This document shows positions 1 to 8,929 of a stretch of 64,000 nt of DNA, piece after piece (the first letter of the stretch is position 1; every line of letters starts with the position of its first letter). Position numbers and translations under genes: made by a program. Origin of the DNA: Chrysophaeum taylorii (taxonomy: Eukaryota; Sar; Pelagophyceae; Pelagomonadales; Pelagomonadaceae); contig JAQMWT010000096.1 in NCBI GenBank assembly GCA_029834535.1, positions 62,001 to 126,000 of the forward strand, in the 5' to 3' direction. The notes below the pieces were generated by a model that searched no databases, had not been told where the DNA came from, and saw only the letters and a program-made list of their open reading frames with translations.

Positions 1-1
1 T

Positions 2-1135
2 CACCAAATTCTCCGCTTCAAGTACCCCCCAAGCTTGCTTGACTCCCGCGCCCCAACACACATCAAGGGCTTTGCACGTCTTGCTAACTGTCTGCGCAAT
101 CACAACGACTCGCTGTTACTCGACGAAGACGAGGAAGCCATCCACCACCTTCCTAAGCTCATCGCTCACATCACCGTCATTTCAACGTTTGAGCGCAACT
201 TTTGGGCTCACCTCAAGCCTCACCCCACTCTCAACTTCAGGCCTTTGCGCTTCGTTAAGGACTTTGGTCGTCTGCCAACAAAGTACAAAGACAACCCCAG
301 CTTTCGCTCCCGCCGTCATGGTCTCCACCTCACCGAAGACGATGATGACACCTCTCCCTCTGAAGACGACACCCCACCGGACCCCGTTGAAGACACCGAC
401 CCCGTCGCTGTTTTTCTCACGGAGGCCAATCTTGATCAAGAGGAAGACAATGACCTTATTCACCAACTACACGCATACCGCAAGAAGCAAATTTCGCGGC
501 ACGTCAAAAGGCCCCCTCCAGGCAAAAAGCCTCCTAATCCTCGCTCCCTGTCTTACTACGACGTCAATGACAGTCCTAAGCCCAAGGCCACCCCTGTCAC
601 CCCACCGAAGAACAAGCACCGTCCCCGCGCTCCTCCTGTCACCCCTGACAAACGCGAGCACCCACATCTTCGCAAGGTCACCTTCCCCACACAACCTCAT
701 CCACCCAAACCATCCACTCCCGACCAACGCTTCAAGGTCCCCCTTCGTGAAGTCCGTCGCAAGCTCCAAACCATACGGAATCTTAGCCAAGCCGGTCGCC
801 AACATACGTCCAGCTCCGAGCGTATGAACAAGCTAATCAACCTCATCACCACCATTTCCGATGAGATACTTCTTTCCGAAGCCGAAAACGACGCCGCCGA
901 ATTCCTCCAGATGTTAACGTCCGATCCCCAAGACGATCAACCTGATGAGGGCGAAGCCGAAACCGATGAACAAGACGACAACGGACATCTCGGTTTCTAC
1001 GACGACAACGGTCAGATAAACCTCTACGACGATACCGTTCCCGAAACCACTGATGAAGATGACTCCGCCGAAGACTACGCCAAACGTCACAGTGACTACA
1101 TGCGTGCTCTCCACCAGAGTCGGCTTTTTCGCTGA
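2..1135 (+). CDS. Gag-like ORF of the Copia element (5' partial)
   Basis: The frame is open from the first bases of the window, so the true start is upstream. The visible ~377 residues have a short helical N-terminal part, then a long hydrophilic region rich in Pro, Lys and His (roughly residues 165-255), then a strongly acidic C-terminal tail. I see no CCHC zinc knuckle, the usual retroviral-type nucleocapsid mark. The gag assignment therefore rests on position directly upstream of the protease and on composition. The stop codon (1133-1135) shares one base with the ATG of pol (TGATG), and pol is in a different frame. Translation of pol could use stop-restart coupling or ribosomal frameshifting. 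Confidence 0.6.
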   Translation, partial: HQILRFKYPPSLLDSRAPTHIKGFARLANCLRNHNDSLLLDEDEEAIHHLPKLIAHITVISTFERNFWAHLKPHPTLNFRPLRFVKDFGRLPTKYKDNPSFRSRRHGLHLTEDDDDTSPSEDDTPPDPVEDTDPVAVFLTEANLDQEEDNDLIHQLHAYRKKQISRHVKRPPPGKKPPNPRSLSYYDVNDSPKPKATPVTPPKNKHRPRAPPVTPDKREHPHLRKVTFPTQPHPPKPSTPDQRFKVPLREVRRKLQTIRNLSQAGRQHTSSSERMNKLINLITTISDEILLSEAENDAAEFLQMLTSDPQDDQPDEGEAETDEQDDNGHLGFYDDNGQINLYDDTVPETTDEDDSAEDYAKRHSDYMRALHQSRLFR

Positions 1136-4100
1136 TGGTTGCCGACGACGCCTGTGCCGCCAACCACACCTTACTTCATCAGGCACCAAACCTCCAGATG
1201 ACGAATTTCCCGACCTCATCAACTATTTCCACAAGAGTCGCAGATTTTCTTTGTGCAGCTTACACCCCAGAAAAGACCTCAAAGAAGACTAGCTCACTGC
1301 ACGGATGCAATGGCCCCGGCACCGAAACCTCATTGATTGACGGTGGCGCATCTTTTTGCTTTACGCGCACAATTCAAAATTTTGTTCCCGAGACCATACG
1401 CCGAATTCCCGAACACACCATTCATATGGGACGAGGCACCCTCACCAGCCACTTCATCGGTGTTAAACCGTTGTATCTGCAGGCTGCAGGTCTCTCTTCA
1501 AAGGATACAAAAGACAAAACCGGTTACGCTTTATATCTCGTATTTATGGTCGTCCCGCAATTCAGGCAAGGTCTTCAAGTTATCGCAACATCTCAGCTCA
1601 AAGCTCTGCATGTACAAGCAACAGACCCGCCACTGCCCCACGAGCCCTACCTTTATGAGCTTCTAAAGTCCTCAACCTCAGACCCCCACAATTATGCAAC
1701 ACTTCTAGGAAAGACCGCCGTCGTACTTGCCACTCGCAAGCCTAACGGCCTGTTGTCCCTGCCATCCCACCCAAAGCAAACATTCGCCACTGTGGTCAGC
1801 TTTCACACAAGAAAACGAATGTCACTCAAGGATGAGATTGCACACATCACACAGCATGTCGCAAAGACACGCTCACAATCGCACACGCTTGACTTCGCGA
1901 AGTTACAAAATCATTCACTGTATCTCAACGAACTGCTCAACCTCCAATCTCCTGTCGTCCACTACGCCTTCAATGGCTCAGCAGACCTCTCTGCGCAGTC
2001 GCAAACCCCTCTGCTCAAAACAGCCATTATTGCAGGTGGACTCCACCAGGAAGGTTTCGACACTTTTCGCAAACGATTCGACAAACGCCTTACTGTCGTG
2101 GTCACCTGCGAAATCAACGATATCCTGCGCACCCGTGCGCAACAACTCTTTCCGCACGCCCAGCACTATGCGGACCTCAGAAAACTCAATGCCGCACTCC
2201 AAACCGGCAAAATACGACTCCCTACATTCGACCTGGCAGTTTTTACATTGCCCTGCCAACATCTGAGTGTAATGCAAGAATACGACGGCTATGCCACTCC
2301 GGTCACCGCCGACCTTTTCGTCAAAGAACAAATCCGCTTCGTTCGTTGCACGCTCCCGACCTATGCCATTGTCGAGAACGTACCTCCCAACCCCCGAACT
2401 CACCACGAGTATGCTCAACTCGCTAAAGGTTATCAGCGCTTAGGCTACTTCCGCCACTCCGGCGTCTACAATGCCTCTGCCTTTGGTGACGTCATCAGCA
2501 AGACACGCTATCTCGCTGTGTATGCCCGGCACCCGCTCACCGGCTACAACCTCGAGAAAACCGCCTCTCCTTGGTTAACCTCGCCTCCGAGCATGGTTCC
2601 TCTTCTGGACCCCAGTCACACCATCCCTGACGATCTATGGATCGCCAAACCCGCCCTTCACGGTACCGTGCCCCGCTCCACATTGGACTACTACCAGCAC
2701 AAGGCTACCTACTCCTACAAGCCCGCCAACGCCTCGAAACTCTCGATTTCCGAGAATGCCCGCATCTGCCAAATGCTCGCACGTCTCACCAAGCCCTTCA
2801 CGGATCTCGGTCTAGATGCCGACGGCACCCCCTACGCCACAATGGCGTCCATTTCCCACCTCCTGGTTTTCACGCTCCTGCACAACCATTTGTCGCAACA
2901 CCCCACTCTCGCCGCTTGGAACACCATCCGCTGTTTTCATGCCTCAGAGTCTCAATGTGCTTACCATTTGGATGGAGCCATCACCGGCACCGCCGCTACT
3001 GCCGTCGCATGTGGATACTTCTCGCGCGCCTCCCTCACACAACATTCCAGGCCCCCTCAGATTTTGGACTGTTCCCATCAACCCGCAGTCTTCTCCCCAA
3101 CGCACTCCTTTTCCCTGGATGTTCCCAAGGGCACCGCCTTTCTGGTCGTCGCTTACACCACCTCCTTGGCCGCCGCTCACAGCTGTTCGCGCCCGTCCAC
3201 TTGGGTCCACTATATGAATCGTTCGCATCCTGGCTTTGCCGCGATCGACTCACAAGGGCGAATTGCTCTCGATGACCCCAAGGGACTCCTAATGTCCAAA
3301 GCACGTCCCACTTACGCGGACTATGTCGGCCACATCGGAGACACGCTTCAGAAGAGCACCAAGTGCTACTCGGTCACTGGCTCGTACCCCACCAACACGA
3401 GCTACTCCAATGCCTTGCTGCTGATCTCTCCAGACCACATTCGCTACGCGACCCTCAACGAAATCGCAAAATTTGGACACCACTCGGACCCGGAACTGCT
3501 CCGACTATTCAAACAGCACCCGCCGTACTTCGCGTTCAAGGCACTGGCCAACGCCGTCCCGCACCACATGTTGCAGGCAAAGTACAGCGCTGTCCTCGCA
3601 TTCCACGAATCGCACCACCACGTGAACCTTCACGTCGAATGGGCCACAATACGCCATGGCATCCCCAGCCCCGGAGACATCAACCAGGTTGCAGAATTCT
3701 TCTCGGCCATCTCCAGCCGTCTCTTAGCAGAGGAAGACCTGAACCTCACCTCCCTCTTCAATGCCGTTGCAGATGCTCACCATGATGCGATCCGCAAACC
3801 AAGCAAATCGACAAGCCTCGAGACGCTTCTTGCCGAGGCAACCGTTGCTAAAATCCGAGTCGACAAGCGACCCAGCCCCCCCAGCGCTTCGACTGCCGCT
3901 CTGCCTCCCTTGCACCAGCCCGGCACCACTCAGCACGCCAAAAGAGTGCTTTTGGTCACTCGCTGGCACCGCATACACCACCAGCAACCAGAGATTCTTC
4001 GCCGCACGATTGCCGCTAATGTAACGAATCTCCGCCCAGGTGATGATCGGTATCTGCAAGACTGCAGTGAATGCAAGCGCTGCCAATCGCATGTAAGCTT

Positions 4101-6954
4101 CAGTCACAAAAACAATTCCTGGTCACAGGATGAACTGGCCTATGCTCCTGGCCAACACCTCCACATGGATGTGTCATACCCGAGCATCCGCAAGTGCTAC
4201 GGCGGATTTCGCTATATCATGCACTTCGTGTGTATTATCTCAGCACACAAATGGGTCTATTTCCTACGGAAATTAGACGCACAGGATGTTCTGGCCGGCA
4301 TCCTCTATGTGGTCAATGTGATTAAAGTCGAATTCGATGTCCATGTGAAGATCATATCCTCTGACGCATTCTCAACTTTTCGCTCTGAAGCCTTCCACCC
4401 TCTCAAGGTGCAGCTTGGTCTCCAATTCCAAATCCTTGGTCGCCACCTCCACCAGCGGAACTTTGCTGAAAACATTATCAAGGAAAACACCCGAGGCACC
4501 GTAGTTCGTCTCCTCAACCTTCGCAGTGTACGCATCGAAGGAAAGTCTATTGCCGCTGAGTATTATCACCCATTTGCTCTCCTGCATAAGATCCAAGCCG
4601 ACAACCAGCGCTCTCATGGACTGCCCTCGCGCACACACATGCCATGCACCGTTCCCCGGCGTATCATGTCACCCATGGCACCGCTCTTGAAGCTTCTCCC
4701 CTTTGGCGAACCTGTCACTTTTGTCTACCCTCAAAGTCACAAGCTGGAACCCTCCAGCGTCTCCGCCTCTTACTTTCATAGTAACAACTATCTCCCGAAC
4801 CTCCCCGGAACGGACCGATTTATCCGAGATGTTCACAGCTCTATCTTGCTTGTACATCAAGGGCGATATGGAAAAATCGTCACCTCAAACGACTTTCATG
4901 TCGACGCAGACATGCCAGTCAACCGTAACAAGGAGATCGAACGGATCAAAGCACTCGCACAGATCCCAACAAAGGCACGACAAGAGGACCCGCTACCAGC
5001 TATAAGCGAACAGCAAATGCCGGAAGTTAGACAGGAATCAAAAAATGAGGGCGAGACTCACGAAGACGAGCACGATGATAAACCTAGCGATGACGACGAA
5101 CACAAAGAACCGGATCCAACTCCCGCTGCTGATTCAAGTCCCGTCAGCGACGCGACACCTGAACAGGATTTTTCGTTCCTCAACCGGCCACCTCCGCCGG
5201 ATGGTAGCATTCCGATGCCCAAACGAAAAGATCGCCTAGAGGTTGTTCTCGACGATTCAGGTTTTACTCCAGTTCTCGTGCATCGCAACCAGAGCGATAA
5301 GCTCAAAGCAGATCTCAATGACGAACGTGGATTCCGCATCCCTAAGGATCAACTCTACATCGTGAAACGTGTTGACGATGGAAAACTCTTCACCAGACGC
5401 ATTATCGCCTCAGAGTATGGTCGCAACTGGAAATACCAGCAGGAGCAATCCACGGCTCACGCCACAGCCAACATGTCCAGCACATTGATGTTCCTCATCA
5501 GTGTCAGCGCTCTGCACCAGGGCCACGCCGCCAGCATCGCCTCTGCTCTCAACATTCGAAGAGATGCTAAGCCGCCTAATGATGTCCCGAAAGGATGTCT
5601 CCTAGCAAGTACCACACAAGACTATGGTATCATGGGCGGCACCGCACTGGATTTGCAGAGAGAAACCGACGCGGAACTCTTGTACGTTGACTTCCCCAGG
5701 AAGCCATACCACTCATCTGTGTTGGTTGACCACCTTGATAACGACAATTCTGTTCTCGAGAACTACGTGTGCCATGACGAAATGTCACCGGCAGAGTACT
5801 ATGCGCGTCAATGGAATCAAGAATTCTGTTGTATGGGTTCCTCTCTTTTGTGGGACATCTCCGCGCATCAACACTACCATCTAGCTTCTCGTCACAGGCA
5901 TGCCTTCATGCATGATTCTGGCGAACTCGGACACCTCTTCCTAAGTCAAAGTGATCCGAATCAAGATATTCTACAAGAAGTCATGGACTATGATTTGCAG
6001 CACATCGATCACGTCGTGTTACAGCTTGTGACCGCTGAAGATATTGTCTATGAGCCTGAAAAGATTGTCGAACTCAAAGGACTCAGCGAAGAAGATAAGT
6101 TAAAGCATATCGCTTCGATTCGCAAGGAAATTGAGGGATTGTGCTCCAATGGTGTCTTCAAGCTTGAGCCTTTACCTCCAGACCGTTCGTCTATCTCGAC
6201 GAAGCTCGTGCTGAAGATCAAGTATTTTGCTGACGGCACTCCAGACCGCTATAAAGCTCGTCTAGTCGCCCGAGGTTTCTTGGCACGTGTAGGCATTGAC
6301 TTTTATGCCACATCCTCCCCAACCGCAATGCTCGCTACCAACCGGCTACTGCTCGCCATCGCTGTGAAGCACAAGCTCCCGGTCGCGCACGCGGACATTC
6401 CTCAGGCATTCATCCAATCGGCACTCGATCGCCCAGTATGGATCGACTTTCCTCGAGGAATACGTGTCTCGCCAAATCTTATCCAGCAGATACAGAAGAA
6501 CCATCCAGAGTCGAAGCTCGCTCTCCGACTCGTCAAGGCTCTCTATGGCCTCAAACAGCCAGCTTTGTTGTGGAACATGAAGCTCGACTCATTTCTTCGA
6601 CAACATGAGTTCGAACGCTCACAAGTCGATACTTGCCTCTATATCAATTGGGATCGACCTATCAACAAATGGGTACTACTATCCGTTTCAGTCGATGGCC
6701 TATTGATCACTGGTACCAACACTGCCAAAATTGCGTCTCTTCGCACCGCTCTGGAGACCGAATATGGCAAGGGTACATGGCATGACAACATCAGATCCTT
6801 TCTTGGCATCGATGTCCACTACATTGTCTCCGCTAGTCATCTCACTATGAATGTAGCAGCGAAGATCAACAAGATGCTTGCTGAGCATAAGCTCAACCTA
6901 CATAGCCTAGACGTCCCCTATTCGGACATCCTCTCCCAAAAACCTTCTACTTAA
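1135..6954 (+). CDS. Pol polyprotein: protease, C5-cytosine methyltransferase, integrase, reverse transcriptase (ends at a premature stop)
   Basis: 1,939 residues. The protease motif is DGGAS at residue 69, a variant of Copia DSGAS. Residues ~295-812 form a C5 DNA methyltransferase (separate entry). The integrase zinc-binding region is near residues 945-985 (H...H...CSECKRC). The catalytic triad is D1012, D1077, E1112, and 34 residues between the last two is normal for a DDE integrase. An acidic linker covers ~1290-1370. Reverse transcriptase begins near residue 1660, with YKARLVARGF at 1706 and motif A aspartate D1754 in HADIPQAF. The catalytic box, normally YVDD, reads SVDG at 1852-1855, so the second aspartate is lost. 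Translation stops just before the RNase H connection, where a Copia polyprotein should continue. Without read-through this copy makes no RNase H, and the altered box should abolish polymerisation. Confidence 0.92.
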   Translation: MVADDACAANHTLLHQAPNLQMTNFPTSSTISTRVADFLCAAYTPEKTSKKTSSLHGCNGPGTETSLIDGGASFCFTRTIQNFVPETIRRIPEHTIHMGRGTLTSHFIGVKPLYLQAAGLSSKDTKDKTGYALYLVFMVVPQFRQGLQVIATSQLKALHVQATDPPLPHEPYLYELLKSSTSDPHNYATLLGKTAVVLATRKPNGLLSLPSHPKQTFATVVSFHTRKRMSLKDEIAHITQHVAKTRSQSHTLDFAKLQNHSLYLNELLNLQSPVVHYAFNGSADLSAQSQTPLLKTAIIAGGLHQEGFDTFRKRFDKRLTVVVTCEINDILRTRAQQLFPHAQHYADLRKLNAALQTGKIRLPTFDLAVFTLPCQHLSVMQEYDGYATPVTADLFVKEQIRFVRCTLPTYAIVENVPPNPRTHHEYAQLAKGYQRLGYFRHSGVYNASAFGDVISKTRYLAVYARHPLTGYNLEKTASPWLTSPPSMVPLLDPSHTIPDDLWIAKPALHGTVPRSTLDYYQHKATYSYKPANASKLSISENARICQMLARLTKPFTDLGLDADGTPYATMASISHLLVFTLLHNHLSQHPTLAAWNTIRCFHASESQCAYHLDGAITGTAATAVACGYFSRASLTQHSRPPQILDCSHQPAVFSPTHSFSLDVPKGTAFLVVAYTTSLAAAHSCSRPSTWVHYMNRSHPGFAAIDSQGRIALDDPKGLLMSKARPTYADYVGHIGDTLQKSTKCYSVTGSYPTNTSYSNALLLISPDHIRYATLNEIAKFGHHSDPELLRLFKQHPPYFAFKALANAVPHHMLQAKYSAVLAFHESHHHVNLHVEWATIRHGIPSPGDINQVAEFFSAISSRLLAEEDLNLTSLFNAVADAHHDAIRKPSKSTSLETLLAEATVAKIRVDKRPSPPSASTAALPPLHQPGTTQHAKRVLLVTRWHRIHHQQPEILRRTIAANVTNLRPGDDRYLQDCSECKRCQSHVSFSHKNNSWSQDELAYAPGQHLHMDVSYPSIRKCYGGFRYIMHFVCIISAHKWVYFLRKLDAQDVLAGILYVVNVIKVEFDVHVKIISSDAFSTFRSEAFHPLKVQLGLQFQILGRHLHQRNFAENIIKENTRGTVVRLLNLRSVRIEGKSIAAEYYHPFALLHKIQADNQRSHGLPSRTHMPCTVPRRIMSPMAPLLKLLPFGEPVTFVYPQSHKLEPSSVSASYFHSNNYLPNLPGTDRFIRDVHSSILLVHQGRYGKIVTSNDFHVDADMPVNRNKEIERIKALAQIPTKARQEDPLPAISEQQMPEVRQESKNEGETHEDEHDDKPSDDDEHKEPDPTPAADSSPVSDATPEQDFSFLNRPPPPDGSIPMPKRKDRLEVVLDDSGFTPVLVHRNQSDKLKADLNDERGFRIPKDQLYIVKRVDDGKLFTRRIIASEYGRNWKYQQEQSTAHATANMSSTLMFLISVSALHQGHAASIASALNIRRDAKPPNDVPKGCLLASTTQDYGIMGGTALDLQRETDAELLYVDFPRKPYHSSVLVDHLDNDNSVLENYVCHDEMSPAEYYARQWNQEFCCMGSSLLWDISAHQHYHLASRHRHAFMHDSGELGHLFLSQSDPNQDILQEVMDYDLQHIDHVVLQLVTAEDIVYEPEKIVELKGLSEEDKLKHIASIRKEIEGLCSNGVFKLEPLPPDRSSISTKLVLKIKYFADGTPDRYKARLVARGFLARVGIDFYATSSPTAMLATNRLLLAIAVKHKLPVAHADIPQAFIQSALDRPVWIDFPRGIRVSPNLIQQIQKNHPESKLALRLVKALYGLKQPALLWNMKLDSFLRQHEFERSQVDTCLYINWDRPINKWVLLSVSVDGLLITGTNTAKIASLRTALETEYGKGTWHDNIRSFLGIDVHYIVSASHLTMNVAAKINKMLAEHKLNLHSLDVPYSDILSQKPST
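2002..3600 (+). other. C5-cytosine DNA methyltransferase domain inside Copia pol
   Basis: Conserved C5-MTase blocks appear in the canonical order. Motif I-like glycine loop is AIIAGGLHQEGF (residues 297-308). Motif II acidic strand end is VVTCEIN (322-328), followed by the usual AxxLFPxAxxxxDLR-type run. Motif IV is LPCQHLS with catalytic Cys374. Motif VI is ENV (414-416). Motif VIII-like is SKTRY with Arg458. The FGHHSDPELLRLF stretch resembles motif IX, and ALANAVPHHML (803-813) is motif X, matching the family GNAVP signature. The ~330 residues between VIII and IX occupy the target-recognition position and are unusually long. All catalytic residues look present, so unlike the reverse transcriptase this domain may be functional. 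The likely role is methylating the element's own DNA or host DNA after integration; that role is inference. Confidence 0.85.
2905..3190 (+). other. Possible 2-oxoglutarate/Fe(II) dioxygenase-like segment within the methyltransferase
   Basis: Within the long insert between methyltransferase motifs VIII and IX, residues ~590-680 read like a double-stranded beta-helix dioxygenase. There is an H-x-D pair (H611, D613 in YHLDG), a GYFSRASL strand like the F-x-G-G-x-L strand of this fold, a distal histidine H657 in SPTHSF, and PKGTAFLVVAYT, where the family often has a G-x-R-hydrophobic run ending in YT. The expected 2-oxoglutarate-binding arginine appears as Lys665. Similar HxD...H stretches are, as I recall, seen in dinoflagellate Copia polyproteins. 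The assignment is pattern-based and uncertain. The segment could simply be a diverged DNA-recognition region. Confidence 0.35.
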
Positions 6955-7845
6955 CTTCTCTCAGACTTGGCTACTACCTTAGACGTATTACGCCAAAACT
7001 CCCCTTTCTATTGTGGCACCAGCATTTATTTGTCTGTCACATGTCGGCCGGACATCACCACCTTGTGCAACAAATGCTGCAAAGGGATGCACAACCCCGA
7101 CCAAACACACCTTCTCTACTTATATGTTTTTCCTCGCTACTTAAAGGGCACTCTGAATGACTCCCTTGACTATTCATCCGACAGCCCGTCTATTACCCCC
7201 TTTATTCAGCATCTGATCGCCCGCTATCCTGAACTGCATCACCTTCGTTCACCTATTATCTGTTTTACTGATGCAAGCTTTGCTGACCGTTCTGACCCTC
7301 GCTTACGATCCAATTCTGGTGTATGTATATTCGTCTTTGGCAATCTCGTATTTTGGTCTAGCAAACGACAGACGCTTACTGCCAAGAGCACCATGGACGC
7401 TGAACTCATCGCCGCCAGCGCAGCCGCTGATGATTGTCACTGGTTCCACAAACTCTTCTCCTCTCACCCTTATTTGTTTTCATCTGATCAAGCTCACGAT
7501 ATTCCCCTGCTTATTGATAACGCTAGCGCATTACATGTCGCTAATCACCCTAAAGTCAGTGCTCCCTCTCGTAATATCAACTTACGAGAATTTCGCATTC
7601 GTGACTACCAAGCCAACTCGGTCATTCGTCCTCTCTGGTGTCCTACTCACTACCAGGTCGCTGATCATTTTTCGAAGCTCCTTCCACGCAACTTGTTTCA
7701 CAAGTTCAAAAACGCCTACGGCGTTCACTCCACTTCATCCTCCCCACCATCACATCAAGTTGCTCTTTCGGCTACTCTTCCACCATACGACTCTGTCCAG
7801 AACACTCTTTACATTCTTGTCGTTGGTAAGACGCTCCCTGCTTAG
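6955..7845 (+). pseudogene. RNase H domain of Copia pol, cut off by the stop at 6952-6954
   Basis: The reading frame after the TAA is the same as that of pol and stays open for ~296 codons. The connection segment around YCGTSIYLSVTCRPDI matches the Copia region where YRxxVGSLxYLxxTRPDI is usual. RNase H acidic residues are intact: Asp in CFTDAS (codon 7270), Glu in MDAELIAAS (7402) and Asp in LIDNASAL (7516). The C-terminal VADHFSKLLPR matches the Copia end motif (AD-x-x-TKxL). One nonsense change therefore separates two intact parts. Whether the first ATG after the stop is ever used is unknown. Confidence 0.85.
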
Positions 7846-7992
7846 TTTGATCCAGATTTCGGTCACCGCATTCAATCTGTGAGGGCGTAGAGATAGAAAA
7901 TCCGAACTAGGGTTAGTACCCCCCATTCTAGGGTTAGTTCACTTAACTTTGCTACCTTTCGATTTAAGAAAACGCTGTGTTATTCACACCAG

Positions 7993-8025
7993 CTGTCCTC
8001 GACTAAGAGACAGAGTCGAGGACAG
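7993..8025. other. Perfect 12-bp inverted repeat (stem-loop) in the presumed 3' LTR
   Basis: Arms CTGTCCTCGACT (7993-8004) and AGTCGAGGACAG (8014-8025) are exact complements around a 9-base loop. The hairpin lies ~150 bp after the RNase H stop, where an LTR is expected. It could be an RNA stem in the R region or a transcription-end signal. No function can be shown from one LTR copy. Confidence 0.55.
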
Positions 8026-8060
8026 ACTACCACTGTTCTCACGCTCTGCTGAAGGGTAAC

Positions 8061-8929
8061 ACAGTTGTGATTACTGTTCTCTACTCACCCCGCTCTGCTC
8101 TCGCCTCTCTCACCTCGCCCCAATCTGCCGCTCTGCCCTTCCACGACCTCCCTGCCCTTGACCTAAAACCTAAACGTAATTAAAAAACTCTCTCGCTCAC
8201 CCCGCTCTGCTCTCACCCCGCTCCGATCGAGTTCTTCCATCAGTCTTCCGTGGCCGCCCTGCCATGACCCTCTCGAGAGACTTTCGACGCACTTCCATCC
8301 GCGCCGCAGCGAGACTTGTGGCAGTCGATTGCTTTTTCGGATCCCTCGCCGGCACATATCACAGCCCTCTAAATCGAAGCTGGCAATGAAGCCGCTCAGG
8401 TGACTCGGCATGCCGGGCACGTGCGGCGCGTGCGACACGAAGAAACCCTTGTCTTCGCGCTCGTGAACCGTCGGCGCGACTCACGGCGACGCGCAGCAAC
8501 GTCTATCGTTGGCTGAGCTCGTGAAACATCTCTCTTTGAAGGAGAATGGTTCGAGATTGTGTTTCTTGGTCACAACAACCCAGCGCCCTCAGGCTTGATA
8601 GTCGCCACAATGACACAAACTCTCGTATGTGAAGTACTCGGGTGGTTCCTGCCGGAAGGCCGACTGGGCAGGATGATTTCACGTGCTGCTGTCGTGGGCA
8701 TCAGATCTTCCGCGCCGGCGTTCTTCCGCAAGCGTCTGAGAGGAAAGGGGCGGTCGCGCGAAGGCCCCCACGACTGAGGCTCCATGTGTCGCCCACGCCA
8801 CTGACGCCACGTTCGTTTGAGAAAGCGAAGAAAATGCCGAATATACGTGAAAACAAAAAGTGTCGATGGTGGATCGACGGTTGTCAGGGTTGGTGGCGCG
8901 CACAACGCTCCATCATACGAGAACGATGG
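8061..8929. other. Gene-free stretch with pyrimidine-rich short repeats
   Basis: No convincing coding region. The 9-mer CCCGCTCTG occurs at 8089-8097 and 8201-8209, with near copies in between, inside C/T-rich text resembling Copia LTR or leader sequence. Its complement recurs at 28.8-29.0 kb. The open frames around 8570-8940 on both strands show no recognisable domain. Confidence 0.4.

Larger units (their letters stand above)
1..8060 (+). mobile_element. Copia (Ty1)-class LTR retrotransposon with a DNA methyltransferase domain, 5' end outside the window
   Basis: Domain order along the plus strand is gag-like ORF, aspartic protease, C5-cytosine methyltransferase, integrase, reverse transcriptase, RNase H. 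Integrase before reverse transcriptase is the Copia arrangement. The left part (5' LTR, primer-binding site, gag start) lies outside the window, so LTRs cannot be paired and the right boundary is only approximate. After the last stop (7843-7845) comes a purine-rich stretch near 7880-7895, possibly the polypurine tract, and then a likely 3' LTR containing a strong hairpin (7993-8025). The copy is damaged by an in-frame TAA at 6952-6954 and a changed reverse-transcriptase catalytic box, but is otherwise open over 5.8 kb, so insertion or last activity was fairly recent. A much older relative lies at 35.6-42.5 kb. Confidence 0.9.

Noticed and set aside
7905-7945. TTAGGG-like repeats (two AGGGTTAGT)
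   Set aside because: Only two copies 24 bp apart; not a telomeric array, more likely LTR sequence.
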